Source: an uncultured Eubacteriales bacterium (GTDB lineage Bacteria > Bacillota > Clostridia > Oscillospirales > CAG-272). From it: a stretch of 29,564 nt of DNA. The stretch's first letter is position 1, and every line of letters begins with the position of its first letter. The notes below the pieces were generated by a model that saw only the letters and a list, made by a program, of their open reading frames with translations, was not told where the DNA came from and did not search any database. Location of the stretch: NCBI GenBank assembly GCA_905205065.1, contig CAJLCI010000029.1:1-29564 (forward strand), written 5' to 3'. Shown one piece after another: positions 7,849 to 14,247 of this stretch. Both the position numbers and the translations under genes were made by a program.

Positions 7849-8667
7849 TCATGGTATATACAACGCAGAACCATAGTCCCGAAGTGTCCCCGGACATGTC
7901 GCCATTCTTCTGAGGGTATTTTCTTTATCGGTACAATCTGACATATGATCATTTACAAACTTTATAATTTTTTCGCCGTCCTGATGAGTTTTCGGATCTC
8001 CGAAAAAGCACAATGTATCGCCGACCCGTGCTGACGCGCCCCCGATAAATCCGCTGTCATATCCGTCAAGCTTTATACCTCCCGGAGATATTTTGAGCAC
8101 GTCGATTCCGCAAAGCTCAGCACGGCAGGCAATACCGTCATCCGAAGTTATAATTGCACGTTCAGTCACAGCGCACACAGAGCAATGAGCATACCCCTGC
8201 CGAACATCGGCAACAGCCTCATCCGAGTACAGTGAAAGAATTTCCGCCGCGGTACTTTTGCGCCGGCAAAAAAGCATATCGCCCAGGCTCGGAGAAATAA
8301 GCTGCGCCGCATTTAAAGCCACATCATCCGGATAACGGCATTTTCCGCCGGAATTCGGCTCAGGCGTTTTTACAGGTACAAACGATATAAAATCCGAATT
8401 CTTATCTTTGATGCATGTTCGGCCGCCTTCCGCAAATTTAAGCCCGCCTTCCAAAAGCTCATGATTAACGGCATAATAAGCTTCCGGACAAAATATTTTC
8501 CCGCAGCGATAAAACAACAGCATATCCGGATGCGACGCTACCGGAGCGTCATATCTGTCAAAAGCGGGAAGCCGTACAACGCCGCAGTTCCCTCTGCCGC
8601 CGGAGACAGCTTGGCAAAGCATATCTTCAAGCTCTTCCGGCAATGCTTCGCTGACGAAAAGTGTCAT
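7849..8667 (-). CDS. DUF6873-like protein, GME (guanidino-modifying enzyme) fold
   Basis: 272 residues, no signal peptide, probably cytosolic. From memory of Clostridia annotation it resembles the DUF6873 'GME fold' family, which is structurally related to dimethylargininases and arginine deiminases but has no assigned reaction. Supporting features are SHPDM at 45-49, RQGYAHCSV at 156-164 and GFIGGASA at 206-213, with FFGD shortly after. Cys258 near the C-terminus sits where this superfamily often keeps its catalytic cysteine, and His161 is a candidate partner; that pairing is my inference. The ATG at 8667 follows AAAGGA. The gene is monocistronic, between the rpmB terminator and the terminator at 7795-7840. 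Its long antisense frame (8461-8805) is a shadow. Confidence 0.55.
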   Translation of the reverse strand: MTLFVSEALPEELEDMLCQAVSGGRGNCGVVRLPAFDRYDAPVASHPDMLLFYRCGKIFCPEAYYAVNHELLEGGLKFAEGGRTCIKDKNSDFISFVPVKTPEPNSGGKCRYPDDVALNAAQLISPSLGDMLFCRRKSTAAEILSLYSDEAVADVRQGYAHCSVCAVTERAIITSDDGIACRAELCGIDVLKISPGGIKLDGYDSGFIGGASARVGDTLCFFGDPKTHQDGEKIIKFVNDHMSDCTDKENTLRRMATCPGTLRDYGSALYIP

Positions 8668-8690
8668 ACCGTAATCCTTTCGCTTAAATC

Positions 8691-8732
8691 TTTCTACGAC
8701 ATACTTTCTACGACATACTTTCTACGATATAT
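8691..8732. repeat. Three tandem copies of a 14-bp unit upstream of the DUF6873-like gene
   Basis: tttctacgacatac occurs at 8691-8704 and 8705-8718, with a variant at 8719-8732. The array lies 24 bp upstream of the start at 8667, where a regulator site or promoter region would be expected. Confidence 0.65.
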
Positions 8733-8740
8733 TTTCAACG

Positions 8741-8785
8741 AAAAAAGCGAGTCCACAGTACGGCATACACCGACGGCAAACTCAC
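8741..8785 (-). terminator. Terminator after rpmB
   Basis: Read on the minus strand, GUGAGU (8785-8780) pairs with ACUCGC (8752-8747), allowing one G-U pair, around a GC-rich loop region. A run of six T follows (8746-8741). The closing stem is short, so the call is moderate. Confidence 0.5.
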
Positions 8786-8824
8786 TTAAACAAGGCCGAA
8801 GCTGAAAAAAGCAAAATCAAAAAC

Positions 8825-9013
8825 TTATGCACGAACTACCTTATTTGAACGCAGGCAGCTGGCGCAAGCATGAACTGATTTATGAGTACCGTTAGAAGTA
8901 ACAATTCTAACCTTTCTTACATTCGGCTTCCAAGCTCTGTTAGTCTTGCGGTGAGAGTGAGATACATTACAGCCAAAAGTAACTCCCTTTCCGCAGATAT
9001 CACATTTTGCCAT
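8825..9013 (-). CDS. rpmB: Large ribosomal subunit protein bL28
   Basis: A 62-residue ribosomal protein that helps build the 50S subunit near the exit site. The N-terminus MAKCDICGKGVTFG, the SHSHRKT stretch and the NVRKVRI strand are typical of bL28. It carries two CxxC pairs (Cys4/Cys7 and Cys50/Cys53), so it is the zinc-binding form. The frame continues seven codons upstream to 9034, but those codons contain the ribosome binding site itself (AAGGA at 9030-9026), so the ATG at 9013 is preferred. It is monocistronic, with its own promoter at 9232-9260 and an unusually long leader of about 210 nt that may hold a control element. Confidence 0.95.
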   Translation of the reverse strand: MAKCDICGKGVTFGCNVSHSHRKTNRAWKPNVRKVRIVTSNGTHKSVHACASCLRSNKVVRA

Positions 9014-9224
9014 ATTTATAATCATTCCTTTCATGTAAACTTAATATTTTAGCCGATTTCGGCCATGCCGCAATACAGGAATACAATTTATATTCCGAAA
9101 AGGCATATAATCTCAAATACCATCATAACCGACGGCGTTTTTTTACAGTAGTCATAAAGAAAAGCCGTACAGTACGCAAAGCACAGCAATTCAGTCTGAC
9201 CTCGGCATACACGCCGATGATTAA
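9014..9224 (-). promoter_or_regulatory. Long structured leader of rpmB
   Basis: On the minus strand the predicted transcript starts near 9225. It folds a TCGGC/GCCGA hairpin (9217-9202) and later an AUGCC/GGCAU helix enclosing GGAAUA/UAUUCC (9096-9078). Just before the ribosome binding site comes GCCG-AAAU-CGGC (9064-9053). The length and stacked helices suggest an autoregulatory ribosomal-protein leader, but I know no named family that it matches. Confidence 0.45.
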
Positions 9225-9231
9225 CAGAATT

Positions 9232-9260
9232 ATTATACCATATTATTTGATGAAATGCAA
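9232..9260 (-). promoter_or_regulatory. Extended -10 sigma-A promoter of rpmB
   Basis: Minus strand: TTGCAT (9260-9255), a 17-bp spacer ending in TGG, then a perfect TATAAT (9237-9232). This gives both a -35 and an extended -10. Confidence 0.85.
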
Positions 9261-9273
9261 TACTTTTTTACCG

Positions 9274-9306
9274 AAAAGAAAATAAATATAAATATTATTT
9301 ATTTTC
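9274..9306 (-). terminator. AT-only hairpin at the end of plsY, possible terminator
   Basis: On the minus strand GAAAATAAATA (9306-9296) pairs perfectly with TATTTATTTTC (9288-9278) around a 7-nt loop, followed by TTTT. The stem overlaps the plsY stop codon. It contains a single G-C pair, so its efficiency is uncertain. Confidence 0.4.
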
Positions 9307-10005
9307 TTTATTATCACTGTTTTTAACTTTATTTTTCTTTGAAAATGATATTTTATTTTCCTTACCCTCATGCAGCCGCTTGAGATTTTCCCGATGCAGA
9401 AACAGAACAAACGCCGCGGCGATAACAGCGATTATGATATGTGAACCGTAGCCTGTCATGTTATACAAAACGTACGGATATATAACCATGCACAGACATG
9501 AACCGAGCGATACATATTTGGTCGAGGCAACGGTGGCTACAAAAACCGCAAGCAATATCAGAAATACGAAAGGATTCTGGCAGAGAATCATTACAGCGAC
9601 AGTTACAACACCCTTGCCGCCGCGAAAACCAAAGTATACAGGATATACATGACCTATGATACAGGCAAGCCCGGCAATGTTCGCGCCCCACGCTCCGCCG
9701 AGCATTCGTCCGACTACAAGAATACTGAGAGCCGCCTTTGCCGCGTCGCAAAGAAAAGTAACCGCCGCGGCGCCCTTTCCGTATGTGCGAAGCATATTTG
9801 TCATGCCGCCGTTGCCGCTTCCATGCGTGCGGACGTCGTCACGATACGCCAGCTTAGATATAATTACCCCAAAATTAAGGCTTCCAAGCAGATACGCGCC
9901 CACGGCGGAAAGAATAATTCCCAAAATCCATAGAAACGGACTTCCGTAATTTTCAGCCATAATACCGAAAATTCCGTTGCTCCACAGTTTTTCAAATGTA
10001 ATCAT
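9295..10005 (-). CDS. plsY: Acyl-phosphate:glycerol-3-phosphate acyltransferase PlsY
   Basis: An integral membrane enzyme that acylates glycerol-3-phosphate with acyl-phosphate, the first committed step of phospholipid synthesis in Gram-positives. From the ATG at 10005 it is 236 residues. The family signatures are clear: YLLGSLNFG, the glycerophosphate-binding HGSGNGGMTNMLRTYGKG, and FRGGKGVVT, with about five to six membrane segments. The tail of roughly 35 residues is Lys/Asn-rich and hydrophilic. The frame runs to 10080, but that extra part is non-hydrophobic and lies in a long hairpin (10026-10073). A shorter start at 9960 is also possible. It follows der and belongs to the DUF512-der-plsY unit. 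Confidence 0.9.
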   Translation of the reverse strand: MITFEKLWSNGIFGIMAENYGSPFLWILGIILSAVGAYLLGSLNFGVIISKLAYRDDVRTHGSGNGGMTNMLRTYGKGAAAVTFLCDAAKAALSILVVGRMLGGAWGANIAGLACIIGHVYPVYFGFRGGKGVVTVAVMILCQNPFVFLILLAVFVATVASTKYVSLGSCLCMVIYPYVLYNMTGYGSHIIIAVIAAAFVLFLHRENLKRLHEGKENKISFSKKNKVKNSDNKENK

Positions 10006-10025
10006 AATTAATACCCATGACTTTT

Positions 10026-10073
10026 CGCGTGAAAAAGTGTATTTGGAGAATAATTGTCTCCAGTTTCCACGCG
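10026..10073. other. Two-part hairpin between der and plsY
   Basis: The outer arms cgcgtg (10026-10031) and cacgcg (10068-10073) enclose the inner arms tggaga (10044-10049) and tctcca (10057-10062). There is no adjacent U-run. It sits in the 137-bp der-plsY gap, just ahead of the chosen plsY start, so it may tune plsY translation or mRNA stability. Confidence 0.5.
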
Positions 10074-10142
10074 CACACACATACTCAGCTTAAATATATT
10101 CAAGAATAAACTTTTGATACCGAAGTCTTTGACACCCCAAAA

Positions 10143-11465
10143 TTAATCATCTCCGCGCCGCCGTATTGTAAGGGTTATCGGAGTTCCCTTGAATCCAAAC
10201 ACTTCGCGAATCTGGTTTTCAATATACCGCTGATATGAAAAATGAAACAGTTCGGGATCGTTGCAGAAGATAACAAACGCCGGCGGCCGAACTCCGGTCT
10301 GAGTTGCATAATATATTTTAAGCCTTTTTCCACGATCTGTGGGCGGCGGAACACGTGTTATCGAGTCATTCATAACGTCGTTAAGCATTCCGGTCGATAT
10401 ACGCATGCAAGCCTGTTCATTTACATAATTTATAAGAGAGAAAAGCTTGGTGACACGCTGTCCTGTAAGAGCTGATACATATATTACCGGAGCGTAGGAC
10501 ATATATGAAAATGCAGCCGCGATTTTATCGTTAAATTCTTTTACGGTCTTATTGTCCTTGTTTTCAATTGCATCCCATTTGTTGACAACGATCACAGACG
10601 CTTTTCCCGATTCATGGGCAATTCCCGCTATTTTTTCATCCTGCTCTGTTATTCCCTGAACGGCGTCTATCAGAATCAGGCACACATCCGCCCTTTCAAC
10701 AGCTGCCTTGGAGCGAAGTACGCTGAATTTTTCAATTCTGTCGCTTATCCTGCTCTGCCGCCGTATTCCGGCCGTATCTATAAAGGTATATCTGCCGTAC
10801 TCATTTTCAAACACAGTATCAACCGCGTCGCGCGTAGTACCCGCTACCGGCGATACAATAAGTCTTTTTTCTCCTAAAATCTGATTGATCAGAGAGCTTT
10901 TGCCGGAGTTAGGTTTTCCGATCAGAGCGACCTTGACAGTATCCTCTTCCTCTTCATCCGCAGTTTCGGGACAAAGCTGCACAACCTTGTCGAGAAGATC
11001 GCCGGATCCGGTTCCGTAAACCGATGAAACAGGAATCGGATCATCAATTCCCAGCTCATAAAACTCGTAAAATTCCATCGGAAGCGCCCCGACGCTGTCA
11101 ACCTTGTTCACGCACAAAACAATCGGTTTCCGGCTTTTTATCAGCATTGTAGCGACATCACGGTCGTTTGCCGTCACTCCGGCCGTAACATCCACCATAA
11201 ATATAATTACATCAGCCGTTTCGATAGCCGCTTCGGCCTGAGCCCTCATATATACAAGCATCGTATCATCTGTTTTCGGCTCTATACCCCCGGTATCAAT
11301 CAGAGTCATCTGACGTCCGCACCATTCTATGTCGTTATAAATACGGTCACGCGTTACCCCGGGAGTATCCTCGACAATAGAAATTCTTTTCCCGGACAAT
11401 TTATTAAAAAGTGTTGATTTGCCTACATTCGGTCTCCCGACAATCGCAACTATAGGTTTACTCAT
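10143..11465 (-). CDS. der: Ribosome biogenesis GTPase Der (EngA)
   Basis: An essential GTPase with two tandem G domains and a KH-like C-terminal domain that assists 50S subunit maturation. At 440 residues it has the usual length. G domain 1: GRPNVGKST (10-18), DTGG (57-60), NKVD (120-123). G domain 2: GKPNSGKS (183-190), DTAG (230-233), NKWD near 296. An acidic EEEED linker joins the domains at about 171-175. The KH-like domain includes 'RGKRLKIYYATQTGVRPP', which is typical of Der. The ATG at 11465 follows GGAAAGGGAAG. The stop-to-start gap to the upstream DUF512 gene is 26 bp, indicating one transcript. Confidence 0.97.
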   Translation of the reverse strand: MSKPIVAIVGRPNVGKSTLFNKLSGKRISIVEDTPGVTRDRIYNDIEWCGRQMTLIDTGGIEPKTDDTMLVYMRAQAEAAIETADVIIFMVDVTAGVTANDRDVATMLIKSRKPIVLCVNKVDSVGALPMEFYEFYELGIDDPIPVSSVYGTGSGDLLDKVVQLCPETADEEEEDTVKVALIGKPNSGKSSLINQILGEKRLIVSPVAGTTRDAVDTVFENEYGRYTFIDTAGIRRQSRISDRIEKFSVLRSKAAVERADVCLILIDAVQGITEQDEKIAGIAHESGKASVIVVNKWDAIENKDNKTVKEFNDKIAAAFSYMSYAPVIYVSALTGQRVTKLFSLINYVNEQACMRISTGMLNDVMNDSITRVPPPTDRGKRLKIYYATQTGVRPPAFVIFCNDPELFHFSYQRYIENQIREVFGFKGTPITLTIRRRGDD

Positions 11466-11491
11466 AAATCTTCCCTTTCCATCTGTACAAA

Positions 11492-12793
11492 TTATCCGGC
11501 AAGCACCGATCTTATAAAGTCGGCTCCGTCCGACTCACTGAAAACAACAGGTACTCCAACCCGGCTGGAAAGCTGATCCGGAGTCATTCCGTCGAGAAAC
11601 AAATCGCGCTCTGCGCGAAGCATAACATACGGAAGAATCAGGCGTTTTCCAAGCGGCAGACCGTCAAGCTGCTCCGCGATATCTCCTCCGGTCAAAAGTC
11701 CGGCGACTGTAACGGTTTCTCCGAAAAAGCGGTTTTTAATCTTATATACATGAATCTTTATCCCGGTTTTTTCGCTAAGAGCTTCCGCAATAGACGAGAT
11801 GAAACCGTGCGCGGCCTCGCCGGTAGCTATAGAAACCTCGTCCGCTCCGTCTCTGTCATACTCGTCCAGATAATCAAGCTCCCCGTAAAACTCGGAGCTC
11901 ATCGAAGCAATCATTCCGACGCCGTTTTCAAGCTGGGGATAGCCGTCGTAATAATCCTCGTCCGGAATACGAATACCAGCCTTCAGATAAAATTCATCGG
12001 AACAATATGCAAGCCTTATCCCGCACCGCTTTTTAAACTCCTCGGCAAACGCGTCTACCTGTCTGATAACCGCCGCGCAGTCCTCCGCCGTAAACTGTTC
12101 AAGCGGATATAAGCCCTCGCGGTGCTTTGTCAGCCCTGCCGGAACTACCGAAACACTGACAAGCTGCGGATAAAGCGCGGACAGCTCACGCAGAGAACGG
12201 TCAAGCTCTTCCCCGTCGTTAAGATTTTTGCACAAAACAATCTGCGCGTTCATAGAGATATTTGCCTCTGCAAACCGACGCATAATACCGAGTACTCTGC
12301 CGGCATTTTTATTGTTCATCATTCTGCAGCGCAGCTCCGGATTTGTCGCGTGAACCGAAATATTCATCGGCGAACAATGCATCTCGGTAATCCGCTGTAT
12401 ATCCTGTTCTGTAAGGTTTGTAGTAGTTATATAGTTTCCCTGCAGAAAAGAAAGCCGCCTGTCGTCATCTTTAAAATAAATTGTATCGCGCATACCGTGA
12501 GGATTCTGATCGATAAAGCAAAATACGCACTTATTTCTGCAGCTTCTTTTTTCATCCATAAGAAAAGTATCGAATTCAAGTCCGATGTCGTCATACTCCG
12601 GTTTTCTTATTTCAACGTCAAAAAGCTCCGGTCCGCGGTGAATTTTCAATACAACCTTTTTTTCGGTTATTCTGAATCTGTAGTCAAGAACATCGCCGAT
12701 ATCGAATCCGTTAATAGATATAAGTATGTCGTGAGGCTTAATTCCCGCGCGCTGCGCGGCAGATCCGGCTTCAACCTCGGATATTTCAACCAT
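11492..12793 (-). CDS. DUF512 radical-SAM-like protein with PDZ domain
   Basis: 433 residues from the ATG at 12793, which follows GGGGA at 7 nt. The frame extends six codons to a TTG at 12811, which is less likely. Residues 1-60 form a PDZ-like domain ('AGSAAQRAGIKPHDILISING'). They are followed by a radical-SAM-type cysteine motif Cx3Cx2C (Cys85, Cys89, Cys92 in SCRNKCVFCFIDQ), a barrel core ('SPMNISVHATNPELR'), and a C-terminal DUF512 region ending 'GVPVVFSESDGADF'. The family is conserved next to der in many Clostridia, but its reaction is unknown to me. It is probably the first gene of the DUF512-der-plsY operon. No good promoter is visible upstream; the sequence there is AT-rich with short TGATAAAAG repeats (12860-12885). 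Confidence 0.85.
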   Translation of the reverse strand: MVEISEVEAGSAAQRAGIKPHDILISINGFDIGDVLDYRFRITEKKVVLKIHRGPELFDVEIRKPEYDDIGLEFDTFLMDEKRSCRNKCVFCFIDQNPHGMRDTIYFKDDDRRLSFLQGNYITTTNLTEQDIQRITEMHCSPMNISVHATNPELRCRMMNNKNAGRVLGIMRRFAEANISMNAQIVLCKNLNDGEELDRSLRELSALYPQLVSVSVVPAGLTKHREGLYPLEQFTAEDCAAVIRQVDAFAEEFKKRCGIRLAYCSDEFYLKAGIRIPDEDYYDGYPQLENGVGMIASMSSEFYGELDYLDEYDRDGADEVSIATGEAAHGFISSIAEALSEKTGIKIHVYKIKNRFFGETVTVAGLLTGGDIAEQLDGLPLGKRLILPYVMLRAERDLFLDGMTPDQLSSRVGVPVVFSESDGADFIRSVLAG

Positions 12794-12911
12794 AATAATT
12801 CCCCATAACAAAAACGCGGTTTAAACACATGATAAGAGTAATAAAAATAATTAAAATAATAAAAGTGATAAAAGTGATAAAAACTAACTCCGTCTAACGG
12901 AAAAGTACAAC

Positions 12912-12946
12912 AAAAAACGGGCATACATGCTAAGCATGCGCCCGGT
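12912..12946 (-). terminator. Terminator after rpmF
   Basis: Minus strand: CGGGC (12944-12940) pairs with GCCCG (12922-12918) around a GCATGC/GCATGT inner stem, followed by six T (12917-12912). It ends the DUF177-rpmF transcript ahead of the DUF512 operon. Confidence 0.85.
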
Positions 12947-13030
12947 TTCAGTGAATCCTTACATGTAGACTCTGAATCTGATCAGACATGCGATATCTGA
13001 TTCTCTGATCAATCAGTAAAAAAACGAAGC

Positions 13031-13216
13031 TTATTCGACATTAACTTTAATGATTTCCTTGCCTCTGTAGGTTCCGCAAGCCTTGCAAACACGGTGCGCA
13101 AGATTGTACTCTCCGCATTTCGGGCATTTAATCATACCGGGCATATCCAATTTCCATACATTTGAACGTCTTTTGTCGCGTCTCGCCTTCGATACTTTTC
13201 TCTTCGGTACTGCCAT
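13031..13216 (-). CDS. rpmF: Large ribosomal subunit protein bL32
   Basis: A 61-residue 50S protein. The N-terminus MAVPKRKVSKARRDKRRS is diagnostic. A zinc ribbon is formed by Cys31/Cys34 (CPKC) and Cys44/Cys47 (CKAC), so this is the zinc-containing form. The ATG follows GGGGG at 13232-13228. It lies 69 bp after the DUF177 stop, in the widespread DUF177-rpmF arrangement, and is followed by a terminator at 12912-12946. Confidence 0.97.
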   Translation of the reverse strand: MAVPKRKVSKARRDKRRSNVWKLDMPGMIKCPKCGEYNLAHRVCKACGTYRGKEIIKVNVE

Positions 13217-13285
13217 CTGCCGTACACCCCCTTAATTCTCTAATTCCTTTTACTTCTACAGTACGCCGATGCTAATAAGCTAATC

Positions 13286-13843
13286 CTATTCCTGCTCCCC
13301 ATTATCCTCCGAATCCTCAAGAAGCTCTGCCAGACAGGCAAGCCGAGGATCAGGCTCATGTTCGGGACACCCGCACGCTCCGTCGTTTTTGTCCTTGCCG
13401 CATCTCGGACAAAGCCCGGCACAGTCCTCTTTACACAGCGATTTAACCGGAAGCGAAAGCATAAGCTGTTCCACCACGGGAGAGGACACGTCAAGCATGC
13501 CGTCTTCAATTAAAAGATAATCGTCAACAACCTCGTCGGCATTCTCATTTTCAAGAGTACCTTTTACCGCAACCGTTTTGTTCAGCGAAACCGGCTGAAA
13601 TCCATGAACCATTTTAAGACACCTCGCGCATACAGTCTCAAACGGAACCTCAGCCGAAAGCTGCAGGCTGATATATCCCGATTTGTTTGTAACTTCTCCG
13701 CGCACCTCAAAGGGTTCATAAAAAACGATTTCCAATTCGGCAACAGGTTCAGGCTGAAGCATAAAAGATATTTCGATTCTGTCGCACTTGCCGGAAAGCA
13801 TCGGAAACATATCGATTTTATAGGACTGTTTTATCTCTTCCAC
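13286..13843 (-). CDS. DUF177 (YceD-like) protein
   Basis: A 185-residue member of the DUF177 family, which is encoded beside rpmF in most bacteria and is linked to 23S rRNA and large-subunit homeostasis. I prefer the GTG at 13843, preceded by GGTGG. The frame opens at 13912, but the upstream part lies in two leader hairpins. An internal ATG at residue 12 would shorten the conserved N-terminus ('FPMLSGK'). The core shows a strand-rich domain, then CARC (72-75). Near the end come CKEDCAGLCPRCG (137-149), CGCP (157-160) and 'DPRLACLAELL', the family's cysteine-rich end. Zinc binding is plausible. The tail is acidic. It has a consensus promoter at 13994-14022. Confidence 0.88.
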   Translation of the reverse strand: MEEIKQSYKIDMFPMLSGKCDRIEISFMLQPEPVAELEIVFYEPFEVRGEVTNKSGYISLQLSAEVPFETVCARCLKMVHGFQPVSLNKTVAVKGTLENENADEVVDDYLLIEDGMLDVSSPVVEQLMLSLPVKSLCKEDCAGLCPRCGKDKNDGACGCPEHEPDPRLACLAELLEDSEDNGEQE

Positions 13844-13862
13844 CTGACACCACCGCCTTCCT

Positions 13863-13904
13863 GCGGCTAAAACCGCGCTCCGGCGGACATCGCAGACGTC
13901 CGCC
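13863..13904 (-). promoter_or_regulatory. Twin hairpins in the leader of the DUF177-rpmF operon
   Basis: Minus strand: GGCGGAC (13904-13898) pairs with GTCCGCC (13888-13882). It is followed by GCGG (13876-13873) pairing with CCGC (13866-13863). Both lie between the promoter and the GTG start. They may regulate translation, but no known motif is recognised. Confidence 0.4.
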
Positions 13905-13993
13905 AAAGTCAATATGAAAAAGCAAAAAGAATCAATAATTTTAATCTTATAATTTTATATACCGATGACAGTATATAAAATGTCACAAAAGAT

Positions 13994-14022
13994 ATTATAC
14001 CTTTTTATTATTGCTTTGTCAA
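13994..14022 (-). promoter_or_regulatory. Consensus sigma-A promoter of DUF177-rpmF
   Basis: Minus strand: TTGACA (14022-14017), a 17-bp spacer, TATAAT (13999-13994), all twelve consensus bases. The predicted start is near 13987, giving a leader of about 143 nt. The -10 context GGTATAATATCTT is shared with the repeat array at 14161-14247. The 335-bp gap around it (13905-14239) contains no gene. Confidence 0.92.
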
Positions 14023-14160
14023 GGGATTTTATTAAAAATATGACACGGCAAGTAATAATTTTATTATGCTTATTACACCGCAAAGTCTGATTTAACCGCA
14101 ATGTTTCGAGGTTTTGTCTGCAAAATCGCTGAACTTAACTGTGAAACGAAACTTGCCTCT

Positions 14161-14247
14161 TAAATCGCTTAGACTTAAGATATTATACCTAATCGTTTAA
14201 CCTTAAGATATTATACCATAATCGTTTAGCTTTAAGATATTATACCT
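14161..14247. repeat. Three tandem 29-bp repeats overlapping the 3' end of the ABC exporter gene
   Basis: Units lie at 14161-14189, 14190-14218 and 14219-14247. Each has an atcg(c/t)tta part and a ttaagatattatacc core. Read on the minus strand, each core is GGTATAATATCTTAA, with a perfect -10 hexamer but no -35 at the right distance. The last copy contains the TAA stop of the exporter gene. A decayed copy may lie at 14132-14149. Confidence 0.8.

Noticed and set aside
12122..12808. Long plus-strand frames antisense to the DUF512 gene
   Set aside because: They are shadows of the minus-strand gene, which has clear domains and a ribosome binding site.
13844..13912. Longer DUF177 start at 13912
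   Set aside because: It would translate through two stable leader hairpins and adds residues absent from the family; the GTG at 13843 fits better.
14161..14247. Three working promoters in the 29-bp repeats
   Set aside because: Each has a perfect -10 but nothing like TTGACA 16-18 bp upstream, so I list them only as repeats.
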